Positions 35,977-48,700 of a stretch of DNA of 64,000 nt are shown here, in pieces; position 1 is the first letter of the stretch, and each line of letters starts with the position of its first letter. The translations under genes and the position numbers were made by a program. The notes beneath the pieces were generated by a model that saw nothing but the letters and a program-made list of their open reading frames with translations, searched no databases and was not told the origin of the DNA. This DNA is from Nematostella vectensis (lineage: Eukaryota > Cnidaria > Anthozoa > Actiniaria > Edwardsiidae): NCBI RefSeq assembly GCF_932526225.1, contig NC_064045.1, forward strand, positions 10,072,022 through 10,136,021, in the 5' to 3' direction.

Positions 35977-37740
35977 ACTACAGGGAAATTAGGTCAAATC
36001 ATCCACAACTGGTTGATGAAAATCGTAGTTGAAGCATTCAGCGATCGGTAGAGGTGTATAGCGTTTATTTTGCAAGCCAAGTGTTTCGGTTTCTAATTTT
36101 AGACTGATGATTTTGAGCAACGTTCTTTTTCACCTGTTATGCGCATGACCGCTGGCTCTCATGACATAGTGAATTACCCAGCATTCTACTTGAGCTATCG
36201 GTCATCGCTGAAAAAACGTCATCGATACTCTATTATTACCCATCCCAAGAGACGCTTACTGTAAGAAAAACTATTAGATTTTAAACTCCACATCTCAGCG
36301 AGCTGTGCGTGGCGTAACCGACTAAGACAGGCCTGGGATCCTGGTTATTGCCTCCTCATTATGCGCGGGTACCTCAGGTACCCTTTGTGTTGTACAGTTC
36401 GTTAGATAGCGGTGCTGGGGCCGAAATCTCCAGCTCAGCCGTAAAGCTTTCAGCTGCCATACGGTGTTTCAGCGCATGTCTGGAAGTATGGCCTTTTTTT
36501 AAAATTATTTTCATTTTATCTAACCCGATCAAGTTCGATTCCCTGCCAAGGCAAATTCCTATTTTTTCTTTCTTTCTTTTCTTTCTTTTTTTTTTTTTTT
36601 TCTCGCTTGATCTTTTCTCAATTGTTTACTTGTGATTTTGTGGCGGGACATTTTTTTGTATCGCCAGCTATGCGGCTTATACCCTGGGTTTTAAGGCTAA
36701 CTATCCGGTTTTCCCAGCATGCTATTGGGGCGGGGGATTAAGCTTTCGACGTTATTCTCGCTCGAAAAAAAATACTCTCGCTTCACTCGAAAAAACTGTC
36801 GAAGCTTCTGGTTTCCAGGGTAACGCGGCTTATAACTTCGTGCTAGAGCTAGGGGCAGACGTGATTTTCTTTGTAAAACACAGGGGAGAGGTGGGGGGAG
36901 AGTGGGACAAACATCTAAGGCTATAAATGATCACTCTTTTACATTCCTTTTGCATTTTTTTTAATTGTCGAACATGAAAAAAAGTGCTACAAGTGCTCGC
37001 TGTAAAATAGAACGATATTTAAGTAACAGAGAGGTATGTAACAAGCCCCGTCATTAGTTCACAATGAATTAATGAAATATTTTGAGTCGTATCTCATTCT
37101 CGTTACCATTGCCTCCTCCGCTATCTCATGACCGAGGGACTCTGGGAACGAAAAAAAAATGATTGGTACCTACGACGAGATGCATCATGACGGTATCCCT
37201 GTGTCATCATTGCAGAGGGCAGGTGTCCCTTTAAGGGTTTTGTATAAAAGTTTTTATAAACAAGTTGAGAATAGAAAGTCATGAAATCATCACTGGAATT
37301 AAAACTTCTTTGGGCTTTCCCGGTTATCGTCAATTTCACGAGTTCGTATTTCAGTGGGTGAGAATGGCTGCATGTTACTCAAAACAACTTGTGAGTAGAA
37401 AATATTTTCTTTTTCTTATTTTATTCACGTTTTCAAAATGCAGATTTAATTTTCACTTTTAAAAGTTCGACTTTAGGGCAATGCACCAAAATTATTTATA
37501 TATTAATGAACACTACGATTAACAAAATCTAAACGAAATCAATGCTGAATGATTTGTTTAGCATTTCACTACGCAATGAAATCCTGTCCTTGAAACACTT
37601 TAATAAGTTATTAGCGTTTTTGAAAGTTCTTAAATCAGAAGATGAAGCTCAAAACGATGTCAAAAAAGTAAAGTGCTTGCCTTGTCTCTCGGGAAAATAA
37701 TTTTACGAAATCTCGAGAAATCAATGTCGCAGTTTGTCTC
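35977..37740. other. Intergenic, upstream of TMEM184B
   Basis: Presumed promoter side of TMEM184B. No TATA box, gene or RNA was identified; a T-rich tract lies at about 36560-36602. Confidence 0.4.
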
Positions 37741-37745
37741 CAACA

Positions 37746-37824
37746 CAGTCGCTCTGAGATCTGTCACGCAATCCACTTGAGCCCAGTGACTAAGAGCATT
37801 GCGTGACAGAGGTCAGAACGACTG
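37746..37824. mobile_element. Small fold-back/MITE
   Basis: Inverted arms CAGTCGCTCTGAGATCTGTC and GACAGAGGTCAGAACGACTG, with ACGCAAT/ATTGCGT inside. Related ends (CAGTCGTTCTGACCTCTGTC) occur near 61786 and 61847. Confidence 0.6.
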
Positions 37825-38154
37825 CGTAGAATAATATAGCCGCGGCAAACGATGACGCAGGATGCGGGTAATACGCAAATAGAAACTATGCATCCCGATT
37901 GTGCATCGGCGTGGGTTCGTGCTCCACGAACTATGCTCGATATATAGTCGAGCTGGTTTCGGTCAGCGCTTCAACTCGACCGTAAACTGTCCAAACTAAT
38001 CAATAGCTTGTACAGCACGCTTTCACTATTGCAAAACCATTTGACTGCATGTAGCTTCGAGCTGATTTTGTCGGGTGACGCATCGCCAAAACAAAAAGCT
38101 TGTATTGATCAACCCAATTTCTAGTTTCACTATGCCCGATGGAATTACAGACTT

Positions 38155-38330
38155 AGGACGCATAAATACAGTGTAAGCCTCGACTTGAGGCAAATTTCAT
38201 GCTCATATCAGCGAGAATCCTCTGGAACTTGGAATAAAACAATGCAAAAACCTGTGAATACTTCATGATCCCGCTGGTATTTGCAATCGATTCAATTGAA
38301 ACCGAGGCTTGCACTGTATTTATGCGTCCT
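38155..38330. mobile_element. 176-bp MITE with 28-bp inverted repeats
   Basis: Left AGGACGCATAAATACAGTGT then AAGCCTCG; right CGAGGCTTGCACTGTATTTA then TGCGTCCT. No coding capacity; target duplication not evident. Confidence 0.8.
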
Positions 38331-38467
38331 CAGTGCCTATGACCAGCAAGCGCAATGGAACTCGAAACTGGACTATTCTTTAACTTTGCCGAGTTTTTTT
38401 TTTTTTCGTCGATTAGCTTAGATACAATGCGTCTGAGCATTTCTTAACTCCAGTGAATTCAACAGAC

Positions 38468-38797
38468 ATGACCGTCGCTATGGATACGGCCTCTGGCGTC
38501 ATTGTTTTTCCGCGCATGTCTAAGGCGTTCAGCAGCAACTACGCGGCCTCCATAAATGGGCGCCCGCAATATGCGGCAATGAGTCAAGACACATCGGTCA
38601 CGTGGTGTGGGCGAGTGCGCCGGTATGCACGTCGCATTGGTCAACAAATGTACCGTATCTGCGCATGCTCGGCGTGCAGAAAGTCATACGTCACGGATAC
38701 CAGTCCCCAAGCATACCGCCGGTCAACTTCGTATGCAAGCATGGATACGTTAAAATTTAGTGATATTGTCGATACTGGAGAAGACTCGTTATATTGA
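38468..38797 (+). CDS. Unassigned small ORF or terminal exon, 109 codons
   Basis: Not recognised. The open frame has balanced, fairly GC-rich codon use unlike its AT-rich surroundings. It begins MTVAMDTASGVIVFPRMSK, has a basic, cysteine-bearing centre (RRYARRIGQQ, then CACSACRKSY) and a Ser/Thr/Asp-rich end (FSDIVDTGEDSLY) before TGA. An acceptor-like TTCTTAACTCCAG sits at 38441-38453, so it may be the last exon of a longer plus-strand gene, for instance the cytoplasmic tail of a membrane protein. No upstream exon was found. It could also be chance. Confidence 0.35.
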   Translation: MTVAMDTASGVIVFPRMSKAFSSNYAASINGRPQYAAMSQDTSVTWCGRVRRYARRIGQQMYRICACSACRKSYVTDTSPQAYRRSTSYASMDTLKFSDIVDTGEDSLY

Positions 38798-39341
38798 TTT
38801 GGATTATTCGGTACTTTCCTTGCGCCAGGCAGCTCGAGCACAAGATAGGGGACAAGACGGGTGTGACGAAGGGAGTGTGTATGTGGGAGGGGGGAGGGGG
38901 AGAGGAGAGGAAGTAGGGGGCGGGACAAGGATGGGGAGGGCCTAATTGGATAGTACAGAAACCTTTCACACTAAGAAACATTTTACACTTGTGGGGAAGG
39001 GCAGTCCAAATAGGAAAAAAGTAGTCAAAATATGACATTTATGCATTCATATACATGTTTTTTTTATTTCTGGCTATGCGAAACTTACAAACATCTTCCT
39101 TTTCAAGAAATTCAATTCGAAAAACAAAATGAATTCCTAAACACAACATTAATATTTCCACTGATATTAGGCGAATTTTGTGTTAATCACGTCGTCCTGA
39201 AAAAACACAGTCCCTTGGAAGCTTCTTGTGTGAGTCTCCTCAGCGTATTTTTACTCTTCTGTTCTCTATTGCTATTCAAGTACAAAAGAAACAAAATGTC
39301 AACTAAAAATACTCTTGGACCCATCGAGAAGACTTGCTTAT

Positions 39342-39757
39342 CAGGATGGCGAGATGTGATTGGTTAGAGGCAGTAATGGCGAGATTTGATTGGTTGAAGG
39401 CAGTGATGACGAGATGTAATAGTGTGAAGGCAGTGATGACAAGATGTGATTGGGTGACTATAGTGCTGGCGAGATGTGATTGGTTGAAGGCAGTGATAAC
39501 GAGATGTGAATGTTTGAAGGCAGTGGTAACGAGATGTGATTGGTTGAAGACAGTGATGACGAGATGTGATTGTGTGGAAGCAGTGGTAACGAGATGTGAT
39601 TGGTTGGAGACAGTGATGACGAGATGTGATTGGTTGAAGGCAGTGATGACGAGATGTGATTGGTTGAAGGGAGTGGTGGAGATGTGATTGGTTGAAGGTA
39701 GTGCTGGTGAGATGTGATTGGGTGAAGGCAATGATAACGAGATGTGATTGGTTGAAG
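39342..39757. repeat. 30-bp minisatellite (GAGATGTGATTGGTTGAAGG)
   Basis: About 14 units of 30 bp (plus CAGTGATGAC), ending within a few bases of the REXO5-like terminal exon. Open frames on both strands are repeat artefacts. Confidence 0.95.
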
Positions 39758-39758
39758 G

Positions 39759-42700
39759 CTAATACCTCATGATCTCTGTGCGATCACCGTGTCCTAACAG
39801 CACCATAAGTAAGCAGTCACTTGGCAGAGATTCAGCAATAGAAGCCACTCTTGCATCTAACTCGTGTAAGACGGACTGTTGCAAAGTATGAATCAATGAA
39901 CGTAATAAAAAGCAAGCATTATTACCAAGGGAGTCATCAATCTATTTATAAATGCAAGACCTCAAGATAAAATTTTCATTTATTTCATTTTAAATTATTC
40001 TAATGTATTTTGATTTAATTTCATTAATTTTATTTACCTAGTTAAATTTAATCTAAGTTAATCGACTCCAAACGGCTAGGACAAAAAGATCATTATTTCA
40101 ACAATTACAAAACTACCTACCTCAAATTTCCGAGATTTATTAGTATCTAGAAGAGAAAATAGAACAACTGAAGCATAGATGGATTTGAGTAGAGTAGTAA
40201 AGAAATAAAGGAAGCTTGTACATATGTTGTTTGTGGTCATTTCCTTCTGCCCTGATAGAATACACGACACTTTGCACTAGCTAAGGCAGTTGGAACAGAG
40301 GGGTAGCAAATGGTTGTTCGCTAAATTAAACCGTTGCAAAAATGTTCCAAATGCTCGCCAATGTTGAACAGTCTTGCTCAATTGCTCGTTTTCTAAAAAG
40401 AAAATAGATTTCTCACGGCCACTTAAGAAAAGCCACGGGGTGCCTTTCCTCTGTGTGGTCTGACAATCTTTGTTCCTACATCCCTTGGTCTAGCAGATCT
40501 TTTTTCCCCTGTTACCAAAGATCCTTTCCTTTTGATAGTTTCTTCTGGGCTGTTCTCCTTTGTACATTTTCTTTAGATCGATCCTAGGGATTCCCCAAAG
40601 AACTTAAGGTTTTAGAAGTCCGCCGCGTTAGGATTCTCCACCACATCTCTACCCCACCACATCCAACAAAACCAACCATTACCACCCATACGCCACACTA
40701 CCTCGCCTCACCTCACCTCACCCAACCCAACACTACCTAACCCAACCCAATCCAGTCCACCATACTACACCCCATACTAACCAAACTGTCCCACGCCACC
40801 CAACAAAACCCAACCCAACAGTCAGCTCCGCCCAAAAGATCCGAATAGGTAATACCTTTGTGAAAATCTTCAGCTGCGTGAAAATGAACCCAAGTAAAAT
40901 CTGATTTGTTAATCTGTTTCAATGCATGACTTTCAACCTGAAAAACAAAAACAAAATGTATACAATAAACAAAATAAGCTGAGTAGAAATGTGGAGTACT
41001 CTAAAATAGGCTCTACAACGATCAACTCTTAAATATAATAAGATCATTGTATATACACATTGTTTACTGTCCTGCGTGTTGATTGTTTACGCGCATTGTG
41101 TTCTAATGTACTAGATTGTTGACGAAAGCATGTTGATTGTTTACGCGCATTGATCTGTGTGTTCTAATGTGCTAGATTGTTGAGGTGCGAGTGCTGAATG
41201 TTCACGCGCATTGATCTGTGTGTTCTAATGTGCTAGATTGTTGACGAGAGCATGTTGATTGTTCACGCGCATTGATCTGTGTGTTCTAATGTACTAGATT
41301 GTTGACGAAAGCATGCTGAATGTTCGCGCGCATTGATCTGTGTGTTCTAATGTGCTAGATTGTTGACGAAAGCATGTTGATTGTTTACGCGCATTGATCT
41401 GTGTGTTCTAATGTGCTAGATTGTTGACGAAAGCATGTTGATTGTTTACGCGCATTGATCTGTGTGTTCTAATGTGCTAGATTGTTGACGAAAGCATGTT
41501 GATTGTTCACGCGCATTGATCTGTGTGTTCTAATGTGCTAGATTGTTGACGTGCGAGTGCTGAATGTTCACGCGCATTGATCTGTGTGTTCTAATGTGCT
41601 AGATTGTTGACAAGAGCATGTTGATTGTTTACGCGCATTGTGTTCTAATGTACTAGATTGTTGACGAAAGCATGTTGATTGTTCACGCGCATTGATCTGT
41701 GTGTTCTAATGTGCTAGATTGTTGACAAGAGCATGTTGATTGTTTACGCGCATTGTGTTCTAATGTACTAGATTGTTGACGAAAGCATGTTGATTGTTCA
41801 CGCGCATTGATCTGTGTGTTCTAATTTGCTAGATTGTTGACGAGAGCATGTTGATTGTTTACGCGCATTGTGTTCTAATGTACTAGATTGTTGACGAAAG
41901 AATGTTGATTGTTTACGCGCATTGATCTGTGTGTTCTAATGCGCTAGATTGTTGATGTGCGCGTGTTTATTGTTCACGGGCATTGATCTGTGTGTTCTAA
42001 TGCGCTAGATTGTTGATGTGCGCGTGTTGATTGTTCACGGGCATTGATCTGTGTGTTATAATGTGCTACACTGTTAAAGTGCGCGAGATGATTGTAGACG
42101 CTCATTGTTCTATGTATGCTTATGTGCTAGATTGCTGACGTTTGCGTGTTGATTGTTTATGCGCATTGTTCTGTGTTCTAGTGTGCTAGATTGTTGCCGT
42201 GTGCATGTTGATTGAGTACTCGCATTGTTTTGTGTGTTTTTATGTGCTAAATTGCTGACGTGCGCGTTTCGATTGTTAGCGTATAGCTTTAGCTGTTCTA
42301 ATACGCTAGATTGTTGACGTGCGCGTGTTGATTGTTTTTTTGCGCATTTTCTGACATAATAGTAGATAATATTCCTATTTGTACATGCTCACTCTTTACG
42401 TTACCTGTTCATCGGATGAACATATTATAGTGTGATGTCCGCCCGCGCTGTGGGCCTTTGCAATGCCAGGATAGTCAACAAATGAGCCTGTTGGAAGGGT
42501 ATACAAAAACAATTTAACGGCATCAAGAACGGCGCGCGCGCTCACGAATTGCTGAAAAACGGCGTTGACATCCGTAAACGTGAAAATAGGGAAAATGCAG
42601 TACTAGATTTTTCGTCACATGTTATAAGGACGCACAGACAACCAAAAAGACAACGTTTCAGTGACAATAAACGAGCTGATACGCAAGCAGCAAATGTTGT

Positions 42701-45700
42701 TCGTGGCACTTTTAGAATTAAAATTGATTTTCTATGTTGAAGAATGTGGCCCTCGAGTAACCATTCAACAGTATTAAAAAGACACTCCATAAAAACTACT
42801 CCATATCGTAGTTACCTCATAACTATATTATTTTACAAGTTAATTAACCTGTACTAAGATAATACTTACACGAGACACCGCTATTTGACAGCTTGTGCAA
42901 CAAGCTGTAGATAAAAAGTACTATTATACTCAATTCATATTACTGACAAGTAGCATTGTCGGCATAGAATAGGGAACTTGCGCTAAGAGATCACGTGACT
43001 GTTAAGGTGGCAAACTAGCGCGCGCTCAGGCTTTTAGCGGCAAAATAACAGCAACAAAAAAGCTTATTCAGCGCTTACGAAAAGCCAGAATTATTTTCTT
43101 TCAAAAATTGTTTAGTTTCATTTAGATTTTTATTTTTTTTTCGTCGTTCTCTCCTGTGACGGGAGCAGTCATTTCTGATTTTTTTTCTTTGACTGTTTTG
43201 AATTTTCCACCCTTAAGGTATATTCAAAGCCCTATGTGATGTGATGTGCGGAGTTTATTTACGACCGGCCTAATGTCGTTCTTTAAGCTGTTCACGTGCC
43301 ATAACTAGAACTAGAAATTCCTATACAGCGGCACTTCTGCTAAGTGCACACCTTCGATTCGGAGGCACAGGGACGCTTAATCGAGCCTGGCCGTTTTTAT
43401 AGAAGTATCAAAACACCGCCTTTCAGTGAAAAGCTTTTGACTTTAAAATATCGAATACTACTGTATACTATTGGTCTATATTATATTATACGTTCAATAC
43501 GAACATACGTTATTTCTTATTCTTCTCTTTTCTTTAAAAACGTTGCCTGCGAATGTCACCAACCAGTCTCTCCCCAACTTACCACTCTCTATTTATTATT
43601 GGTCGACCAAAAAATGGACCTGTCACAACACATAACAAAACGTTAAACAAAAGTTTAAGAGAAATATCCTAAAGAGAATGGGGTATGTGATCAATCACAC
43701 TTTGTTTAACAAATGTATTATAGGCAAAACTTTTTCTTAATGCCAGCTCAGGGACTCCATAGACCTCAAGACCCCCATCCATTACCCTTTCCAGGAGTTT
43801 AGAAGACCCTCTCCATTCCCCTCCTTCCAGGAGTTCAGAAGACCCCATCCATTACCCTCTTCCCAGGACTTCATAGACCCCATCCATTCCCCTCTTTCCA
43901 GGAGTTTAGAAGACCCCTACCATTCCCCTCTTTCAAGGGGTTTAGAAGACCCCTCGATTCCCCTCTTTTCAGGACTTCAGAAGACACCTCAATTTTAACT
44001 CTTTCCAGGAGTTTGGAAGTCCCCCTCCATTCCTCTTTTTTCAGGAGTTTAGAAGACCCTCTCCATTTCCCTCTTTCCCAGTACCATTGTCAAGTTTCAG
44101 CTTGACGAGTTCCATGCAAGTCGAGGCGTCCTCAATTGAGCAGTGCCCTGATTCACCATCCTGGACTCTTTTTCTAAAGAAATTTAAAGACCAATAAGTT
44201 GGTTTCTTTTTTTTATCTATATCATATATTGAACGTTTCTATTTCACGTTAATTAATTACATAATTGGCACTTCAAATCCTGTTGTCAGAAAAGTCCCCT
44301 CTTGACCTTCGTTAACTTATGTAAACTTTACTTATGTATAGATAACATCCTAAAAATGCGACGCGCTACCGTGGCCAACTTGACAGTTTTGTGAAGTAAG
44401 CCAATAGGGATGTGAGAAGCGTGCTATCTGATACGACGCGCGCAACCGTTGTCACCTTGACAGTTTTGTAAAGTGAGCAAATAAGAAAACGAGAAACATG
44501 CTATCTGATACGACGCACTCTACCGTGGCCAACTTGACAGTTTTGTGAAGTAAGCCAATAGGGATGTGAGAAGCGTGCTATCTGATACGACGCGCGCAAC
44601 CGTGGCCAACTTGACAGTTTTGTGAAGTAAGCCAATAGGGATGTGAGAAGCGTGCTATCTGATACGACGCGCGCAACCGTGGCCAACTTGACAGTTTTGT
44701 GAAGTAAGCCAATGAAAAGCAATAACTCAAACCCTCTGACATAACAAAGTCCGTTTGTGCCGACACACGAAAGTGTTTACAGTTAGAATGTCGAGACTTT
44801 ACTGAGGGTGGCCACGTAATACAGTAAAAATCCAAGTGTAAGAACCTCGTTATCATTCAAGTATCACAAATTCACATTTAGGGAAATTAAACTCAAGTAC
44901 TGTAGGTTCTTAATTTTTTTGTACGCCTGTGTCGCAGCAATATGACGGCTACTTTGCCATTGCGCTTTTAAATAGTTTACCTACTTCAATACTGTATCTG
45001 TAATGCTATTTTTATAGAAAAACAAAATGTTTGAAAAATTTCATACTTTTGCTTCATCTTACATAAGTGACCAAGAAACAGGTATTAGGGAATTAAAACC
45101 AAACATTTATGCCGTTTAATTTTTTAGGTTCTATGTACACGCGGGGTTTTAGGGTAATGCATACGGGGTGTTACATACTTTAAGTAGGTCTGTGCTAGAT
45201 ACCGTAGAGCCGGCTTGTAAAGTGCACCTCTCCCATCACCATAGACCACAGCCGTGTCAATCACGTGATCATACGCCATCTGAAGCACAAATATTTGCTT
45301 TTAAAGTCAGCTTGTAACCTGGCTAACCAGTTTGTTGCTTGTCGTTAGAGTCTTATTACAGTCAACTCTCACCTTACGGACACCTCAATACTACGGACAC
45401 GTTATTACAGTCAACTCTTACCTTACGGACACCTTAATACTACGGACACCTTATTACAGTCAACTCTTACCTTACGAACACCTCAATACTACGGACACCT
45501 TATTACAGTCAACTCTTACCTTACGGACACCTCAATACTACGGACACCTTATTACAGTCAACTCTTACCTTACGGACACCTCAATACTACGGACACCTTA
45601 TTGCAGTCAACTCTTACCTTACGGACACCTCAATACTACGGACACCTTATTACAGTCAACTCTTACCTTATGGACACCTCAATACTACGGACACCTTATT

Positions 45701-48700
45701 ACAGTCAACTCTTACCTTACGGACACCTCAATACTACGGACACCTTGTTATAGTCAACTCATACCTTACGGACACCTCAATGCTACAGACACCTTATTAC
45801 AGTAAACTCTTACCTTACAGAAACCTAGCTACAGTATCACGACCACCTTGTAACAGTCAACTCTTAACTTAGGGACACCCCACTTCTACGGACACCTTGT
45901 TAAAGTCAACTCTCGCCTTACGAACACCTGGTCTTACGTGTTTATTTTTCATGCGCGCTAATATCTTTGCTTCATTCACGAAAATCAACCTTTATGTACA
46001 TACCTTGAGAGCCTTCAAGTCACACTCCAATGAGTGCCCAGCCACGATGGCTCCCGGTGGTATAATTGCCTGCAACTCTTTCTGCACATCTGCAAGCTTC
46101 ACTGTGACACCATCCAGCATTTCTGCCGTGATCCCACTGTACCTTTGATTAGAAGAATATATATTATATAAAACCAAAAAAATATAGAATATATATAGAA
46201 CCTTAAACAGTACAGAGTAACCTCAATACTGTGTACAACTATTTACTAAAGTGACACGCACTACTGAGGCCACCTTAGCCATTCTGTTGCATAGACCAGT
46301 AAGGATAAGACTGATTGAAATCACTTGACCCCCAGCATGGTTTTGAAATTTTTCCATGCACATCAGGACAATAAGAAATCCTCCTTTTATAAAATTTGTG
46401 CCAATCAAATATGCGATATGCATCCTAATTGGCTAAACTTTGTATAGGTGGCAGTATAAAGACTCTGTATCCGACTTGCTTGGCAAGTCATTTTTTTGGT
46501 TTAACATTGAATATCGAGATACAGTATAATATTATTTTGGAAAATATATCATAATCAATTATTATTTAATGCTTTACCTAAAGAATACGACCGTTTTTGT
46601 TGTAGAATGGATTGAATTTTGTAGTGATTGCCTGGATTTTGTTTCCTTCTGTACTAAAACGCACAGCTCATTTGCGTTTATTGTAATACAGTTATAACTA
46701 ACTTTGTGTTGTAGTCAATGATGGGCCTGTCTGGCTTCACAAAGGTATCATACAGGAGAGTACAGTCCTCTTCCACAACTGAGACTCTAGTTAGCTCCAG
46801 GCCTTCAGAGGTTGTGCACTGCAAAAAATATAGAGTTTTAGCAGGGGAAACAGTGACGGCTTATGAAAGATGCAAGCGGAAAAAAAGTAACCTAAACATT
46901 AAGCACTCAATTCTAAATTCGTTTAGAAAAAGTTAAAGTAGATATAAGATTAAAACCTTATTTCTACTTCTACTTCTAAATTCAGCTGTGTTTTCAGCAC
47001 CAACGTCCCAGTCCACTCCATTTATAATTCATTAACTCATTGTTGCCATTTGTTTAATTTCCACTGCAGTCAGTGTATGTCAGCATTAAATTGTTCCAGG
47101 CCTCTATGGCCAAGTTGGGTGCCAAGGCTTAAAGCTGAAACCTTCACTAAATGTTTTTTGTGCCAAAAATTGTGTGATTATATCTGGCATGGGTACAGTA
47201 TTTATAGTAATTATAATTTATGTTTTAATTAAATTTGTGCTCTGTGCAAAGCTGAAATCATAAGAGCTGTGTCGTTTATTTGAGATAAAAAAGCACAATT
47301 GCATCCTTCATTTGGTTGTCAGTACTGTGGCAGAGTTTGGTGCATCCCCCTTCACTCGAGAATTCCTGGTCTGCTTTTGCAGGGATAAGTGCCTTTACTT
47401 CCTATCAAATATTGATGCCCGAGAACACAGTCTAATACACACCATTTCACAATCAATAGCAAACATTGGTGTCAGCTCTTTTGATGGCTGGGTATTTCTA
47501 TCTTGCTTGCCATTGGTGGATAACCAGACATATCCACCGGTGTCCTTCTCTGCGAGTTTCTTTTCATAGCACATGGATGGGTAGTCATTCTCCTTGAGTT
47601 GTTCTTTTGTTAGCGTGCACCAATCTCTCCCATGAGACTTCTTGGACTCCTCTGAAAAAAAGGGTAGCATTTAAGGGAGGCATGTCATGAAAGCTTCACA
47701 TTTTGATTGATGGTGTCAAAAATAGGATACTGTATTTATGTATGTATGTGAAGACAGTTTCTAAGTAAACTTCAATAAACATTTATCTCAACATGGTGGA
47801 TAGCCGCTCCTGGATGTACACAGGGTTCCCATTCATAACACAGGGTTACCATACAGGACTTAAAGTAATACTACATTGTACTGTCAATACATTTAATGGC
47901 TGTATTTGCATTCACAGAGGCCTGTTGTACAGTAATTCAAAGGTTTCATAGGACAAAATGTAATGACATTAAAATTCAACATTTACCTTCAAAAGCCTGT
48001 TGCCTCTCAAAGTTTAACTTCTTGGTTGCATTTTTGGACAACGGCACATATAAAAGGGTGTTATGCGGAAGCTCAAAGCCTATATTAGCACCAGATGTCT
48101 TTGTGGGTGTGAACTAATAATCAAACAGAAGGTATTATTAATTATTTCTTTAGCAACTCTAGTGTATCCCATAAAGAAGATCATATCAATGGCTTATTCT
48201 GTCCCACATGGAGTAGTAACTTCCAGTGTATATATGCCACACATGCCTACACCAGAAATTTCAAGATAATAAAGGGTATACTCAACATTCTTCAATACAC
48301 ACTGTCACAGCAGACAGTATTTACTGTACATATCAGATAGTACCTACGAACATTAATTTGTTTTCATAACAAGCAGCCGTGAGTGCGAAAGATGTCCGAC
48401 TGGAAAAGATCAAAATCTGAATTCTTAATTTCCTCAGCTGAGAAGAAAGATTATACAAAAAAAAAATATGTTCCTTACATCTCCCTCAGTTAGCCTGCTA
48501 GCTGGCTCTCATTTGGAGTAAATTTGGAAAATGTTTTGTCTTTGAAAACTGGAAATCCTGTGGTGCAAATGGCTGAGGTGCACTGGGGCGACAAAATGGA
48601 AATCCTGTGGTACAAATGGCTGAGGTGCACTGGGGCGACAGTGTTCCCAAGAGAGCCGGCTGACGGGGTATTTTTTTTACTTACCATTGGAAAGTTTTTA

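Noticed and set aside
45332-45805. 157-codon frame of repeated [16 protein letters not shown]-type units
   Set aside because: 49-bp minisatellite happens to be open; period is not a multiple of three and the frame is not conserved in composition.
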